64,000 nucleotides of DNA from Trichoplax sp. H2 (lineage: Eukaryota; Placozoa; Uniplacotomia; Trichoplacea). The notes beneath the pieces were generated by a model, which saw nothing but the letters and a program-made list of their open reading frames with translations, searched no databases and was not told the DNA's origin. Made by a program: the position numbers and the translations under genes. Location: assembly GCA_003344405.1 (NCBI GenBank), contig NOWV01000037.1, forward strand, positions 434,001-498,000, in the 5' to 3' direction. Below, in pieces: positions 50,480 to 61,500 of this stretch (position 1 is the stretch's first letter; each line of letters starts with the position of its first letter).

Positions 50480-51725
50480 ATAGGCGTAACTAAACTAGTG
50501 CATGAATCGTCTACTAATGACTATGAGGAGTAAAGATGTGAGAGATCGAGATGAAGTTAAAGTAAGCGTAAAAGATACGCTGTAAATAAGTACAATATTT
50601 TTCTCTTATTGATAGACGATGAATTGTCTGTAATCAAGCAGTATTTTAATCCGCTGTGAAATAGACGTTGTGATACCGTAGAATGAGCTAAAATAATGCG
50701 ACATTTTTCATCACCATTAAATTGATTCATTATTTCAGTTGCAGCGACTAAACAATATACGTAACCTATCAACTTGTTGAAATATGAATATTGGTAGATT
50801 ATACAATCGATGATTAGTAATGTTAAATATGTAAGATGATTTTTAAGAATTTGCGATAAAGTAAAATAGAAAGGGTAAAATCATTTTCCATACATACGAG
50901 TCCTAAGTAAGTTTTTATCATCTATTTATAGATAATTAGTAGTGAAAAATAGCGCAACTACTATAAAATACTAGTAAAGCTAATTGAATTCTTAAGTCTA
51001 ACCATCGTTGCGCACATTAGTTTTTGCGTATGATTATCAGCGGAAACTGTTTAACTTTTCGTCACTTTGGTAGTTAATCAACAAATAGAATGAATACAAT
51101 CCAGGCAAGAAAGTGATGCTGCATGAGTATTAGTTTGGATCACATTCTAGCAAATTAGGAAGTGACCGATACCGAAGGCTAGACTACATAGAAACAGTCA
51201 AGACATCTCTCCTCGAGAAAAAGATGAACTCATCTTATTGCACAAAATGAGTGTTTAATATCCGTAAATCAGGCTCCATTAGAATTATCTATAAAATATC
51301 ATAATACTTCGTAATCGATTTCATAAATTTATGTTGAAACTTTGACTAAATCATTGCCATCAATAGGACAAAATGGAAGCTATTATTAACGACTATACTA
51401 CTTGTTATACTCTATGATTAAACCACTAACGTTACAAAAGTTTAGCATTTAGAATAAAAAGTTTTAGTTCTATCTCTAGCTAGTAAATGTCCTTATATTA
51501 TAAAAATAGAAATTGAGTTAATCAATCAATTACCAATTCAAAAAGAGAAAATTTGGTGACTTGTTCTATTGCATCTACTGTACAGTATCATTTGATAATA
51601 TAATAAAAAACAGCAACAATCGTCAATATTGTAAGATATAGCTACTGGAGGATATTACTTCCACGATACAGTGCATAAAAACCTGACGAACAAGATATTA
51701 TGCATGATATATGAAAGGCGAGCTA
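50480..51725. repeat. Large direct duplication, right copy
   Basis: Right partner of 45640-46935, about 4.8 kb downstream in the same orientation. The two copies bracket the alpha-oxoamine synthase pseudogene. Several indels distinguish them, including loss of the CAAACAAACAT run. Confidence 0.82.
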
Positions 51726-51946
51726 ATAGCTACAATTAACATTGCAGCTGAATTCGTTATGCCATCAAAAGTTAATTTACTACCCTATGGGTAGAAGATG
51801 GTTCGGTGAACATCATTATATTACTATAGAAAAGTCAGTCAATCATTGATTGGTTTTAATGACCATCATCGAATAGGAATAAGGTTAATAAAGTGGTTGA
51901 TAGACCACACGCAAATTGTATTTTGCGTTCATTGGATAAGATAAGG

Positions 51947-53560
51947 TTACAATTCGTCGCGATCAAGATGGTTCATAACGACATTGTATTCCGCTTGGCA
52001 GAAACTATATCCGTTAATGGGTTGCGCTCGTAGTCCTCGTCGAATTAGTTGATAGCAACGGTGATGATCAATGCGTGGTAGTGCTGCATCGACGTTGGTT
52101 ACTTTAGCGGAGCTCCATAAGCGTTCAGAGACAGCACTAGCGCGAGGCCAGAAACGCTCCATTAAATTGGTTGAATCGACGTATTCTCCCCATATGCAAG
52201 CTTCGCCGCCAATAACCAGATTTTTTTGTTGTTGTGTACCTTTAAAATCTTGAGGATCGCAACGATAAAATCGTTCCCAATCACGACCATAACCGATATA
52301 ATTCAGATACCAACAAGAAGAGAGAATAGTTTGTAAATTCATCTTGGTTACTTTGGCTAATTCTGCTTTATAGCTAGGACTTGTTTTCCATACTTGTACA
52401 ACGGTGTTGGGATCGACTTTGACGTTGTTGTCGACCACATCTTGCCATATAATATAGCGTAAGCCAATTTTTTCCATAATAGTTACTAAATTGTGCTCAT
52501 AATATTGCTCCAATAATTCATAATGATCACCGAAACCATGTTGTGTCATAAAATTTTGAATATCAGGATTACTTTGCCAACAGCTGAAATTGACTTCATC
52601 GCCGCCTAAATGAACGTATTGATCAGGAAAGCGTTTCTTAATTTCACGAAAAAAGTCCTCTAGTATGGTATAGGTTGAATTCAAGATTGGATTGATTGGG
52701 CCAAATTGTCCATTGGGGACACCATTTTTACTATAACAAGGGGTAAGAAAGTTGGGAATACTACGCCATGACGATGAATGGCCGGGAGTATCGAATTCGA
52801 CGATAACCCGTATACCGCGATCTCGTGCATATTCAATGACCATTTGGACATCGTCAGGTGTGTAAACATGGCGTGGTGTATAAGAGCCATGTTGGCTTAA
52901 TTGTGGATAAGTTAATGAGACAAATGGAAATGACTGATCATCGACAATATGCCAATGAAAGACGTTGAATTTATTATAGGACATGGCATCTAAATTTTGT
53001 AGAATAACATCCAAAGTAAGGTAGTGTCGAGCAGAGTCGAGCATGACACCGCGATATTTAAATCGTGGATAATCGACAATCTTGGTCTCCTGGATGAAAA
53101 ATCCATCATAGGTTGCATCAATTAATTGGCTAAAGCTTTCTAAGCCACGTAGCGCTCCCCAAGTTTGTTTCGCGTGGAGAAAGGCAACCGGTTGAGGATG
53201 AGCGTGAATGGATAGCGAATAGCTTTCATCGGAATTTAAAGTCAAGTTGGCACTCACGTCATCAATTTGAACGAATAATTTGGTCAAATTGCCCACAGCT
53301 TTGATGGCATCTCGGTTGGGATTGACCGCCGCGCCTGGTTCATGACGAGGTAAAGGTCCTAAAAAGATTAACTTTCGATAGCGCTGAAACGCTTGATTGA
53401 GAATGTCGGTGGGCACATCGGTTTCGAATTGAAACTCTTGCGTTATTTTCAACATGGACTCGGATGTCGACATGATTTGAGGCATGGGCCAAACGCTACC
53501 AGCATCACACCACCGTTGGCATAGCAGCGTTATCAAGATGATGATTTGGATGGAAGCCAT
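51947..53560 (-). CDS. Beta-hexosaminidase (GH20), RDEL-ending
   Basis: Intronless, 537 residues, close to the 529-556 of human HEXA/HEXB. GH20 enzymes remove terminal N-acetylhexosamine from glycans and glycolipids. The start MASIQIIILITLLCQRWCDA is a signal peptide, followed by the N-terminal hexosaminidase domain (VWPMPQIM). The TIM barrel has FKYRGVMLDSARHYL, NKFNVFHWHIVDDQSFP, EFDTPGHSSSW and the catalytic HLGGDE (D321, E322), then GGEACIWGEYVDSTN and RASAVSERLWS. At the subsite that separates human alpha from beta chains it has N420-Y421 (human HEXA N-R, HEXB D-L). The protein ends DRDEL, a functional-looking ER-retrieval signal that lysosomal hexosaminidases lack. It is divergently paired with the paralog at 54544. 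Family call certain; localisation is inference. Confidence 0.95.
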   Translation of the reverse strand: MASIQIIILITLLCQRWCDAGSVWPMPQIMSTSESMLKITQEFQFETDVPTDILNQAFQRYRKLIFLGPLPRHEPGAAVNPNRDAIKAVGNLTKLFVQIDDVSANLTLNSDESYSLSIHAHPQPVAFLHAKQTWGALRGLESFSQLIDATYDGFFIQETKIVDYPRFKYRGVMLDSARHYLTLDVILQNLDAMSYNKFNVFHWHIVDDQSFPFVSLTYPQLSQHGSYTPRHVYTPDDVQMVIEYARDRGIRVIVEFDTPGHSSSWRSIPNFLTPCYSKNGVPNGQFGPINPILNSTYTILEDFFREIKKRFPDQYVHLGGDEVNFSCWQSNPDIQNFMTQHGFGDHYELLEQYYEHNLVTIMEKIGLRYIIWQDVVDNNVKVDPNTVVQVWKTSPSYKAELAKVTKMNLQTILSSCWYLNYIGYGRDWERFYRCDPQDFKGTQQQKNLVIGGEACIWGEYVDSTNLMERFWPRASAVSERLWSSAKVTNVDAALPRIDHHRCYQLIRRGLRAQPINGYSFCQAEYNVVMNHLDRDEL

Positions 53561-54543
53561 TTTAAAGGGTTTTAAATACTTTTAATCAATCGCTTGGATT
53601 GGTGTACAAACTGGCTATCAGGGAGGGCGTCGTTGATGAATAGATAATCCACGTTGTTGAAGAATCAATGGAGGTGTGTGTGTGTGTACTTCCTTCTTGA
53701 CAGTCAGTATCAATCAGTCGATGATTACTTTTCCACTCCAGTAATCCTATATTGAGTATCCATAAGTCGAAAATGAGATTTAAAGAAGAATTTTGCAAGT
53801 GGAAATCGATCTGATGATTAGATTGCGATTTTCCAAGATTGTGTTATTGTAACGTGATGACTGCGAGCGTTGGTGAGGGATGACGTTTCATAAACGTTGA
53901 AGTTGATTTAGCGTCAGTTGTCGTTGTCGTTGTCACGGTATGTTGGTGTCAGTCGTTTGTCATCGTCGTCGTGGGTGACAGTCAATCCACACAGATCGTG
54001 CCCATTGCTCAACCATCGATGGATGAAGTCACATGATGTCCGTGTGGTCATGCTACAGTACAGTTCTACCCACTGGTGTCCACATCTGCTGAGAAAATGA
54101 CACTACCCACAGTACCCAGTGTTGTGATCGATGACGTCAACGATGTGTTGTGTCCGTGGAGTTGTTTTTCTCAAGTCTAGTTGCTGCTGTTTCGATACCT
54201 ACCCACAGACACTTTGATCAAGTCCGGTTCGGTACGGTACCAGCGATCGTGTAGCAGCGACGTCAATCCTATCGTCATTCCTGTACTGTACAGTGTACAG
54301 TGTACAGTGTACAGTATACTGTAGATCATAAAGGGATTGAACCGAACCTTTACTGTACCCACATTACAGTGTACAGTAGTGTACACTGTACACGATATGG
54401 ACTGTACATCGTATCCTCAATTCATCAAACCATTCTGAACAACGACAGGATTCATCTTAGCCATCACTCAAATCGATTAAACTTCCTTTACCAGCTAAAA
54501 TACAGCAAGAGTTCTTTGTAGACGACGAAGTTAGTCCATTGCG
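53561..54543. promoter_or_regulatory. Shared divergent promoter of the hexosaminidase pair
   Basis: 983 bases between the two start codons, more GC-rich than the surroundings. Contains a GT microsatellite near 53672-53686 and CGTCGT-type runs at 53905-53975. The palindromic island is at 54281-54411. Bidirectional use is inferred from layout. Confidence 0.5.
54281..54411. promoter_or_regulatory. GTAC palindrome island 2
   Basis: Tandem TGTACAGTG units form long self-complementary stretches. An arm near 54290-54325 is complementary to one near 54365-54395, so a large stem-loop is possible. A TCCGGTTCGGTACGGTACC block sits just before it at about 54215, as in island 1. Confidence 0.45.
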
Positions 54544-56187
54544 ATGAGAATGGAATCCAAATGGAGATGGAAAATTCTACTCGTGGTTAGCGTAGTGGCA
54601 TTCTATTGCAGTTATGCTGTTGAAGGCTATGTTGCTGTATGGCCTATGCCGCAAACGATGTCGACAACAAGCTCTTATTTACGAATTCGTCCTCAACAGT
54701 TTCAATTTGAGAGCGATAGTCAATCCAGTCTACTCCGTCGAGCTTTCCAAAGGTACATGAAAATTGCTTTCTTACAACCGTTGCCTCCAAATGAGCCTGC
54801 TGCTGCTGTAGACCCTAGTGCACCAAAGCCTCATGTCATCGGTAATTTAACATCATTATTCTTTCAAATCGATAATCCCAATACGGATCTGCGCTTAGGA
54901 ATGGACGAAAGTTATTCACTCTCGATACGTGCCACTCCTCAACCGGTTGCATTTGTACATACCAAAGAGATATGGGGTGCTTTACGCGCTCTCGAAACGT
55001 TCAGCCAACTGATTGATGCTCGAGCGGATGGCTTTTTCATTAGTGAAGCCAAAATCATCGATTTCCCTCGCTTTAGTCATCGTGGGATATTGGTTGATAC
55101 AGCAAGACATTACTTAACCATGGATACTTTATTACAACATTTAGATGCAATGGCTTACAACAAATTTAACGTTCTCCATTGGCATATTGTCGATGATCAG
55201 TCCTTTCCCTTTGTTTCCTTAACTTTTCCCAACATGAGTTTGTTCGGCGCTTATACACAGCGTCATATTTATACCCCGGAGGATGTCAGTAAAGTTATTG
55301 AGTACGCTCGCGATCGCGGCATCCGTGTTATACCCGAATTTGATACACCTGGCCATGCATCATCTTGGAAAAGTATTCCCAATCTATTAACGCCTTGTTA
55401 TGGCCCCAATAACATACCCAATGGAAATTTTGGACCCATTAATCCTATTGTTGATTCCAATTACGAATTTCTAGCCGTTTTTTTCTCCGAGATTAAGAAA
55501 AGATTCCCTGATGCTTATGTCCATTTAGGTGGTGACGAAGTCAGTTTCAGTTGTTGGGCTAGCAATCCAGATATTCAAGATTTTATGGTTCAAAAGGGCT
55601 TTGGTAAAAATTTTGCTCTACTGGAACAATACTACGAAACTCGTTTATTACAACTAGTTGAAAAGGTTGGCTTGCGCTATATTATATGGCAAGATGTCAT
55701 TGATAATAAAGTCAAGGTCAATCCAAATACTGTGGTACAAGTTTGGAGATCATCGCCCAGTTATAAGAGTGAACTGAAACGTGTAACCTCGCTCAACTTG
55801 AAAACAATCTTGTCGTCTTGTTGGTATCTTGATTTAATTGGCTATGGTCGCGATTGGGAAGGCTATTATCGTTGCGATCCACAAAATTTCAAAGGTACCA
55901 CAGCTGAGAAGAATTTAGTTTTTGGCGGTGAAGCTTGTCTATGGGGAGAGTACGTCGATTCCACCAACTTTCTGGAAAGGATGTGGCCGCGTGCTAGCGC
56001 TATTGGCGAAAGATTATGGAGCTCTGCCAAAGTCAACAATGTCGATGCCGCTTTACCTCGTATCGACTATCATCGCTGTCAACACCATATTCGTCGCGGT
56101 ATACGTGCTCAACCTGTTAACGGCTACAGTTTTTGTCAAGCGGAATATAATACCGTGATGAGATATATGAAGAAGGATGAGCTATGA
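54544..56187 (+). CDS. Beta-hexosaminidase (GH20), KDEL-ending
   Basis: Intronless, 547 residues, paralog of the gene at 51947. Signal peptide from the hydrophobic run ILLVVSVVAFYCSYA after MRMESKWRWK. Barrel motifs: FSHRGILVDTARHYL, NKFNVLHWHIVDDQSFP, EFDTPGHASSW, catalytic HLGGDE (D331, E332), GGEACLWGEYVDSTN, RASAIGERLWSSAK. The alpha/beta discriminating pair is D430-L431, the same as human HEXB (D-L), so a neutral-substrate preference is plausible. The protein ends KKDEL, a perfect KDEL ER-retrieval signal. Earlier starts are not available in frame; ATG at 54544 and 54550 both precede the signal peptide. AATAAA at 56618-56623 is a likely poly(A) signal. The family is normally intron-rich in animals, so intron loss or retroposition before duplication is likely. 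Confidence 0.95.
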   Translation: MRMESKWRWKILLVVSVVAFYCSYAVEGYVAVWPMPQTMSTTSSYLRIRPQQFQFESDSQSSLLRRAFQRYMKIAFLQPLPPNEPAAAVDPSAPKPHVIGNLTSLFFQIDNPNTDLRLGMDESYSLSIRATPQPVAFVHTKEIWGALRALETFSQLIDARADGFFISEAKIIDFPRFSHRGILVDTARHYLTMDTLLQHLDAMAYNKFNVLHWHIVDDQSFPFVSLTFPNMSLFGAYTQRHIYTPEDVSKVIEYARDRGIRVIPEFDTPGHASSWKSIPNLLTPCYGPNNIPNGNFGPINPIVDSNYEFLAVFFSEIKKRFPDAYVHLGGDEVSFSCWASNPDIQDFMVQKGFGKNFALLEQYYETRLLQLVEKVGLRYIIWQDVIDNKVKVNPNTVVQVWRSSPSYKSELKRVTSLNLKTILSSCWYLDLIGYGRDWEGYYRCDPQNFKGTTAEKNLVFGGEACLWGEYVDSTNFLERMWPRASAIGERLWSSAKVNNVDAALPRIDYHRCQHHIRRGIRAQPVNGYSFCQAEYNTVMRYMKKDEL

Positions 56188-57940
56188 TTTCATCTACAAC
56201 AACCAAGACACGACCCTTGCCAAGTAGAAATGGCTTAAAACGAAATAGCCTATCCATCAAAGTGTAATTCGAAATGATGATACGGTACAGTCAAGCGAGA
56301 CGCTTTCCTGCTACCATGGCTAAATTCAGTAGGAAAATTGCCTTTATGATTATCATTTCTAGCAGAATAGAAACTCGATTCGTATGACTCTATTGGATGG
56401 TAGTGTCCACAACAGTGAATCAATTTAGCTTTTGTATAGTCCAAAATTTGACTTCATATTCTAATTTTTATATACTGTATACATATAAACATCAATGGAT
56501 TGATATCTCTATTTGTCTATTACCTGGATAATTTTCAATGCTGCACTGCTAATAGATCGATTTGAATCTACTGCATAAGGTGACACAGAAAATGGACAGT
56601 TGATTTTGAATGTATGAAATAAAGCAATCAAATGAGCAACCTAGTTGCTGCTGGTACTTGATACTCGTGTATGCCTGTTGGAAGAAATGATGCCGTTGTT
56701 TACAAGTTGCAATCATTGAATGGCATGACTAGGATACTCGATCATCCTGAATTATATAGTCATTGCAATACAGAATTGAGGCTGCTTTCTGGCATTTCAA
56801 TGGTAGCATGTCGGCAAAGTGATTGTCCATTTAGGTGATATTGAGTTTTAATTGATAGTCATGCGCTTGGAGAACATGTTGCTTTTCTATACACGTACTG
56901 CATATACTCTAAACTACTGCTACTGCATGGAAGGATTGTAAAATGACTTCACCAATGGAGTATAAAAACACACACTGTAGTAGAGTAGAATACTAGATTG
57001 TGAAGATCGATACCTTTGAACTTGATATACAGTACTATTGATGAGCATGTCATGAATATTCTGACTCGTACAGTAAGTTGCAGTTCCTTCATGCTATTAC
57101 AGTGCTATACTTGTAAAATACATAGCAACTGTCGTTTGTCGAATTGGCTACAACAGTGGTGATGACTTTAATCGATATGCTCTACTGTAGAAAAGAGGCT
57201 GATTTTGAATGGTGTTGATTTCGTACTATTCAGTTGATGAGATGGTAAAATGTTGAAAAAGAATCCCAGAGATAAACAAGATAGACTCAGGACTTTCCAT
57301 ACTCGTACATAGAATACTGCAATTGGTGCTAGGAGTGCTGCTAGGTTGGAAAGATGAAAAGTACATGGCCCACTAAGTAGAATGCAATCCGTTGTGTTCT
57401 ATTGATTAGAATGGATTTGATCCGAGTATAATACATTACTGCACTCCATGGGCTTACTTATCCTGTTGTCAATCTTCCAACACACTGCAGCAGAGAAAGG
57501 GATTTTGACAAAATGGACAGTCCAACCCCATTTTAGCTTACAGTACAGTAGTATCCTTACAGTATAGTCTAGCTACGGCTACTGATGGGCTCCTCAATGG
57601 CATTTTAGGAGTGGATAATTGACTGCAGTTTGTAAATGGATTTATTTGCAGCTTTTGGAAACAACGCTGAGGGCAGTGCATTTCCCTCAAACCAAGCCTT
57701 GAAGTAATGGACAGACGGATGATAGGCGACGGACGTGTGGCTGACACTGACGTCAAGTGGAAAGTCGGCGATCCGTTCCGCGACCAGCTGTGGTTGACTG
57801 TTGAACAGTGTCGAGTGTACTTTCGAATGATTTTTCTTTTCCATATTGAATCTATTGACTTTATGTACTGAATGGTGCTATAGGTCACTTCATGACTGGA
57901 AAGAGCGTTTTCTTTTACTGCGCATGTTACAGTCGGGTAC
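56188..57940. other. Intergenic after the hexosaminidase pair
   Basis: Contains the 3' UTR of the KDEL-ending hexosaminidase with AATAAA at 56618. A 79-codon minus-strand frame at 57605-57844 has protein-like composition but no recognisable domain and no supporting context, so it is not called as a gene. Confidence 0.4.
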
Positions 57941-58400
57941 AAGTAATCTACAGTACTAATTTACACTTTTACAGTACAAAAGGTTCTCTTTCACAGTACA
58001 CGGTACTGTACGGTACTGTGATCGTTGCTTGAGAGTTGAGACAACGGAAAAGTCGATGACACAAAGCCCTCGGGCAAGGCAGTCCCATACTGTACTCTTA
58101 AGGGTCTCTATTGTACACGTACAGTACTGTATATTCAATATAGAAAGCGCTCCAGCCATCAGCTCATTTACTGCGCATGTTCCACTCGTGTCATCTGAGT
58201 CATACTGTACTGTACTGTGCTGTAGACTACAGTGTACAGTATACAGTACTAAACATTTTCTTTTACAGTACTGCACTGTACTGTAGACTGCCGTTGGAGT
58301 TTTCCGGTCCGTTCCGGTCCAACTTACAGTATGCCGGAGTACAGTACTACAGTATGACCAACCGGCCGTACTGTACACTGTACACTGTACTGTCGTCGTC
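57941..58400. promoter_or_regulatory. GTAC palindrome island 3, PSMD4 upstream region
   Basis: Many TACTGTAC/TACAGTAC palindromes over about 460 bases, ending about 120 bases before the PSMD4 ATG, with a TTCCGGTCCGTTCCGGTCC block near 58300 shared with island 1. A segment with GTCGATGACACAAAGCCC and CAATATAGAAAGCG occurs near 58052-58160 and again near 58404-58475, a duplicated promoter block. ACTGCGCATGTT, an NRF1-like half site, occurs twice. Confidence 0.5.
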
Positions 58401-58517
58401 TTGTCGATGACACAAAGCCCCTGGACAGCCAGTCAACAGACTCAATATAGAAAGCGACGACAAATATCAGCCATCAGCAATTTTTTTCCTCGATTAATCC
58501 CTTCCAATCGATTCAAA

Positions 58518-61500
58518 ATGGTGTTAGAATCGACTATGATTTGGTAAGTCTAGCGGATAACCAGCGTCTGTTGATAGTGTTGTGATAGTTGACGATGGAA
58601 TGCGATGGTCATGCAGTGGTACACGATCATGACCAGTGAGAAAAATAGACTAATGCTTTTCATTTCTTTTTGCCATACAGCGTTGATGATAGCGAGTGGA
58701 TGCGAAATGGCGATTTTTTACCCACTCGAATTCAGGCCCAACAAGATGCTGTCAATCTTCTTTGTCAAGCTAAAACACGCCAAAATGCAGAAAATAATGT
58801 GGGCTTACTCACGTTAGCCAGGTATGTCAATTGTCAGGCAAAGGATAGCTTTGCAACGCCTGCATCCATTCCATACAGTCTGTACTGGACTGGACAGTTT
58901 GTAGCACAAGTCAAACTGACCACTTGTCGTCGACATGATCCATGGCAGACATTGCATCATTCAACATTAAGTCTTACTATTGAGTACAATCTACTACAAC
59001 CGTACAGACTGGATTTCTATCTGTGAATTGATTTTGCTTACAACTGATTGAATGATGATCAAGGACATCAAAGTAGAGAGTGAAGAAAGTCACTTTACCA
59101 TCACGCTCAACGGTTGAATTTCAATGATAAAAGCAATAGAAAATATCCAATTTTCCACTTCATCTTCAGCTATTCCATATCACAATTGAGCGACAATCAA
59201 AATGGATTCATAAAAGTTATTTCATTACAAGCTGCGTCATCTTTACCAATGGCAATAATATTCAACTTGGATGGACACTTTGACTTGTTGGTCATATCAA
59301 AGAGTCTGAAAATACATACAATAGTAACAGCTTGAACCCAGGACCAGTCTACTGGCCATTCCATCCACTCGATGGGCTGGGAATAACTTTTCTATTCCTT
59401 CTGCTACGTCATGATCCATTTATATGGAAGTAAAAGTACAAGTGATGCAAAATCAGATAGTAAACTAATTAAGATACTGTACTGTAAGAAATGCAGCCTA
59501 AGTTGTTTTAGTCTTCCTACGAGGCCTCAACCCAGTCGTATGGAAGCACAAGTGACGCAAACGCATTTAGTAAACTACCTACATTACATACTGTACTGTG
59601 CTGTAAGAAATTCGCCTGAAGTTTTCCTTTCCTTCTGCTACGCCATAATCCATTTTTATGGAAATAGAAGTACAAGTGACACAAAATCAGATAGTATACT
59701 CAATAGCAACTGTGCTGGAAGAATTGGACTAAGGCTATCATTGGTTGTATTAGGATGGAGTTTAGATCAGTTAGATGGACGCATCTTGCCTTATTTCTAC
59801 TATAAAGGAGTTCAAAAATTGCTCATGGGTATAGGCTGAACTAAACTAGTTTACTTGCTATAATCACTACAGTGATGATGATTCTGCTAGTTGGATGGGT
59901 TCCATACCAGTCTTCCATTACTTTTACTACTCCATGGCCCAATCGTATGGAAATAATAGAATTGTAGACTGGGCATGATAAGGCAGAGAAATACAATCTT
60001 ACACCCATTGACTTCCATAATTAGATGGATAGTTTAGCATAAACGGAGGATAACACCTGGATTGATCCAAGCTCAATTTTGAGATCAATACTGTCACTCA
60101 TCTCAATGGGTGTATCACTGTATTAGCAGTATCATATCGTAGACTACTTAAAATAAATGCACCATGATTTATAGCAGGATGATTGTATCTGCAGGTTTAA
60201 AAAGTTTTGAAAGGGTTAATAAAACTACATTCGCCTCAATTTTACTGGATAATAATCGATAAAAATGCAATCTTTAGAACTCTAATACGTAGGCCATTCG
60301 ATAAAGGCAGAATGATTGTAATCTTTTCAATAATTCATCTCTTATGTTGATACATCTTTAATCTGCTTGACATTTACAGCTTAAGAGTATTAACAACGTT
60401 GACCACTGATGTTGGCAAAATTCTCAAGAACCTTCATGCTGTCTCACCAAAAGGAAAAATTGATATGGCCATTGGTGCAAGTACTGCTATTGTAAGTCAA
60501 TTTTTTTCTACATATCTACATTACAATAGCGTTGTGATGAGATTCTCAAGTTAAACGTGAAACACACACTTAAGAGATAGTAGAACTGTAGTATAAGTAG
60601 CATTATCTTCAAGATTGTTGTATGTAATTTTGGCATTATCAAAAGCAATTACTCTATCTACGGTAATCCATAGCACGGTACTGATATGGTAGTATTGCTC
60701 GCTCCATATAATATTCATAATTTCCATACTTTTTTAACATATTATTAATAATTTCTTAATAGTTGGCCTTGAAGCATCGAATGAGCAAAAATCATAAAAT
60801 GAGACTCATAATATTTATTGGTAGTCCTATTGAAACAGAAGAAAAAGATGTAATTTCAATCAATTTATCATAAAATTATTGGCTTTCCATTTAATTTTAT
60901 TTTATACGATAAAAGTATACATTTTAAATGAAATTCGTTCACATCTTTAGTTAACGAAACTTGCCAAGAAATTAAAAAAGAATAAAGTCAGCGTCGATGT
61001 CGTTAACTTTGGAGAAGACGTATGATAATTATCAGCTACTATCTTGATTGAACATGATTAACTACAGTTATTTTTGAACCTGTAACCATTGTTTTTTAGA
61101 CTTCTAATACAGAAAAACTAACAGCTTTTATCAATACTGTAAATGATAAACAAGGTTCAAGGTAAAAAATGAAGAAAGTTTATCTATATCGCACAGTGTT
61201 GATCATTTTCGTAGAAGTAGAATTGTTTATCAGTCAACAAACTCAACTTGCTATCCTTAAACCATCATAGTTTATATAGACAGTATTGCTTTCAATTGAA
61301 AAGTCTATTCGTTGTTTAATCCAATTATTAAATAATCATGCGCTAATCTAGACTAAATAGCTGCTACATGATTTTTTGATATATAGTCATTTAGTTACTG
61401 TACCACCTGGACCACTACTTTCGGATGCGTTAATGTCCTCTCCTATTATGGCGAATGAAGACGGCTCAATGCCAAATACCGTTAGCGGTTTCGGCGGCAA

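Larger units (their letters stand above)
49153..51946. other. Intergenic with repeats and possible LTR remnant
   Basis: Contains (TA)n tracts at 49325-49370, an LTR-like stretch at 49370-49515, a GC-richer block with a TATAAAGAGACG element near 49865, and the right copy of the large direct duplication (50480-51725). No exon recognised. Confidence 0.4.

Noticed and set aside
58605-59839. Plus-strand frames including one of 142 codons
   Set aside because: One overlaps PSMD4 exon 2 in the wrong phase and the rest fall in intron 2 repeats.
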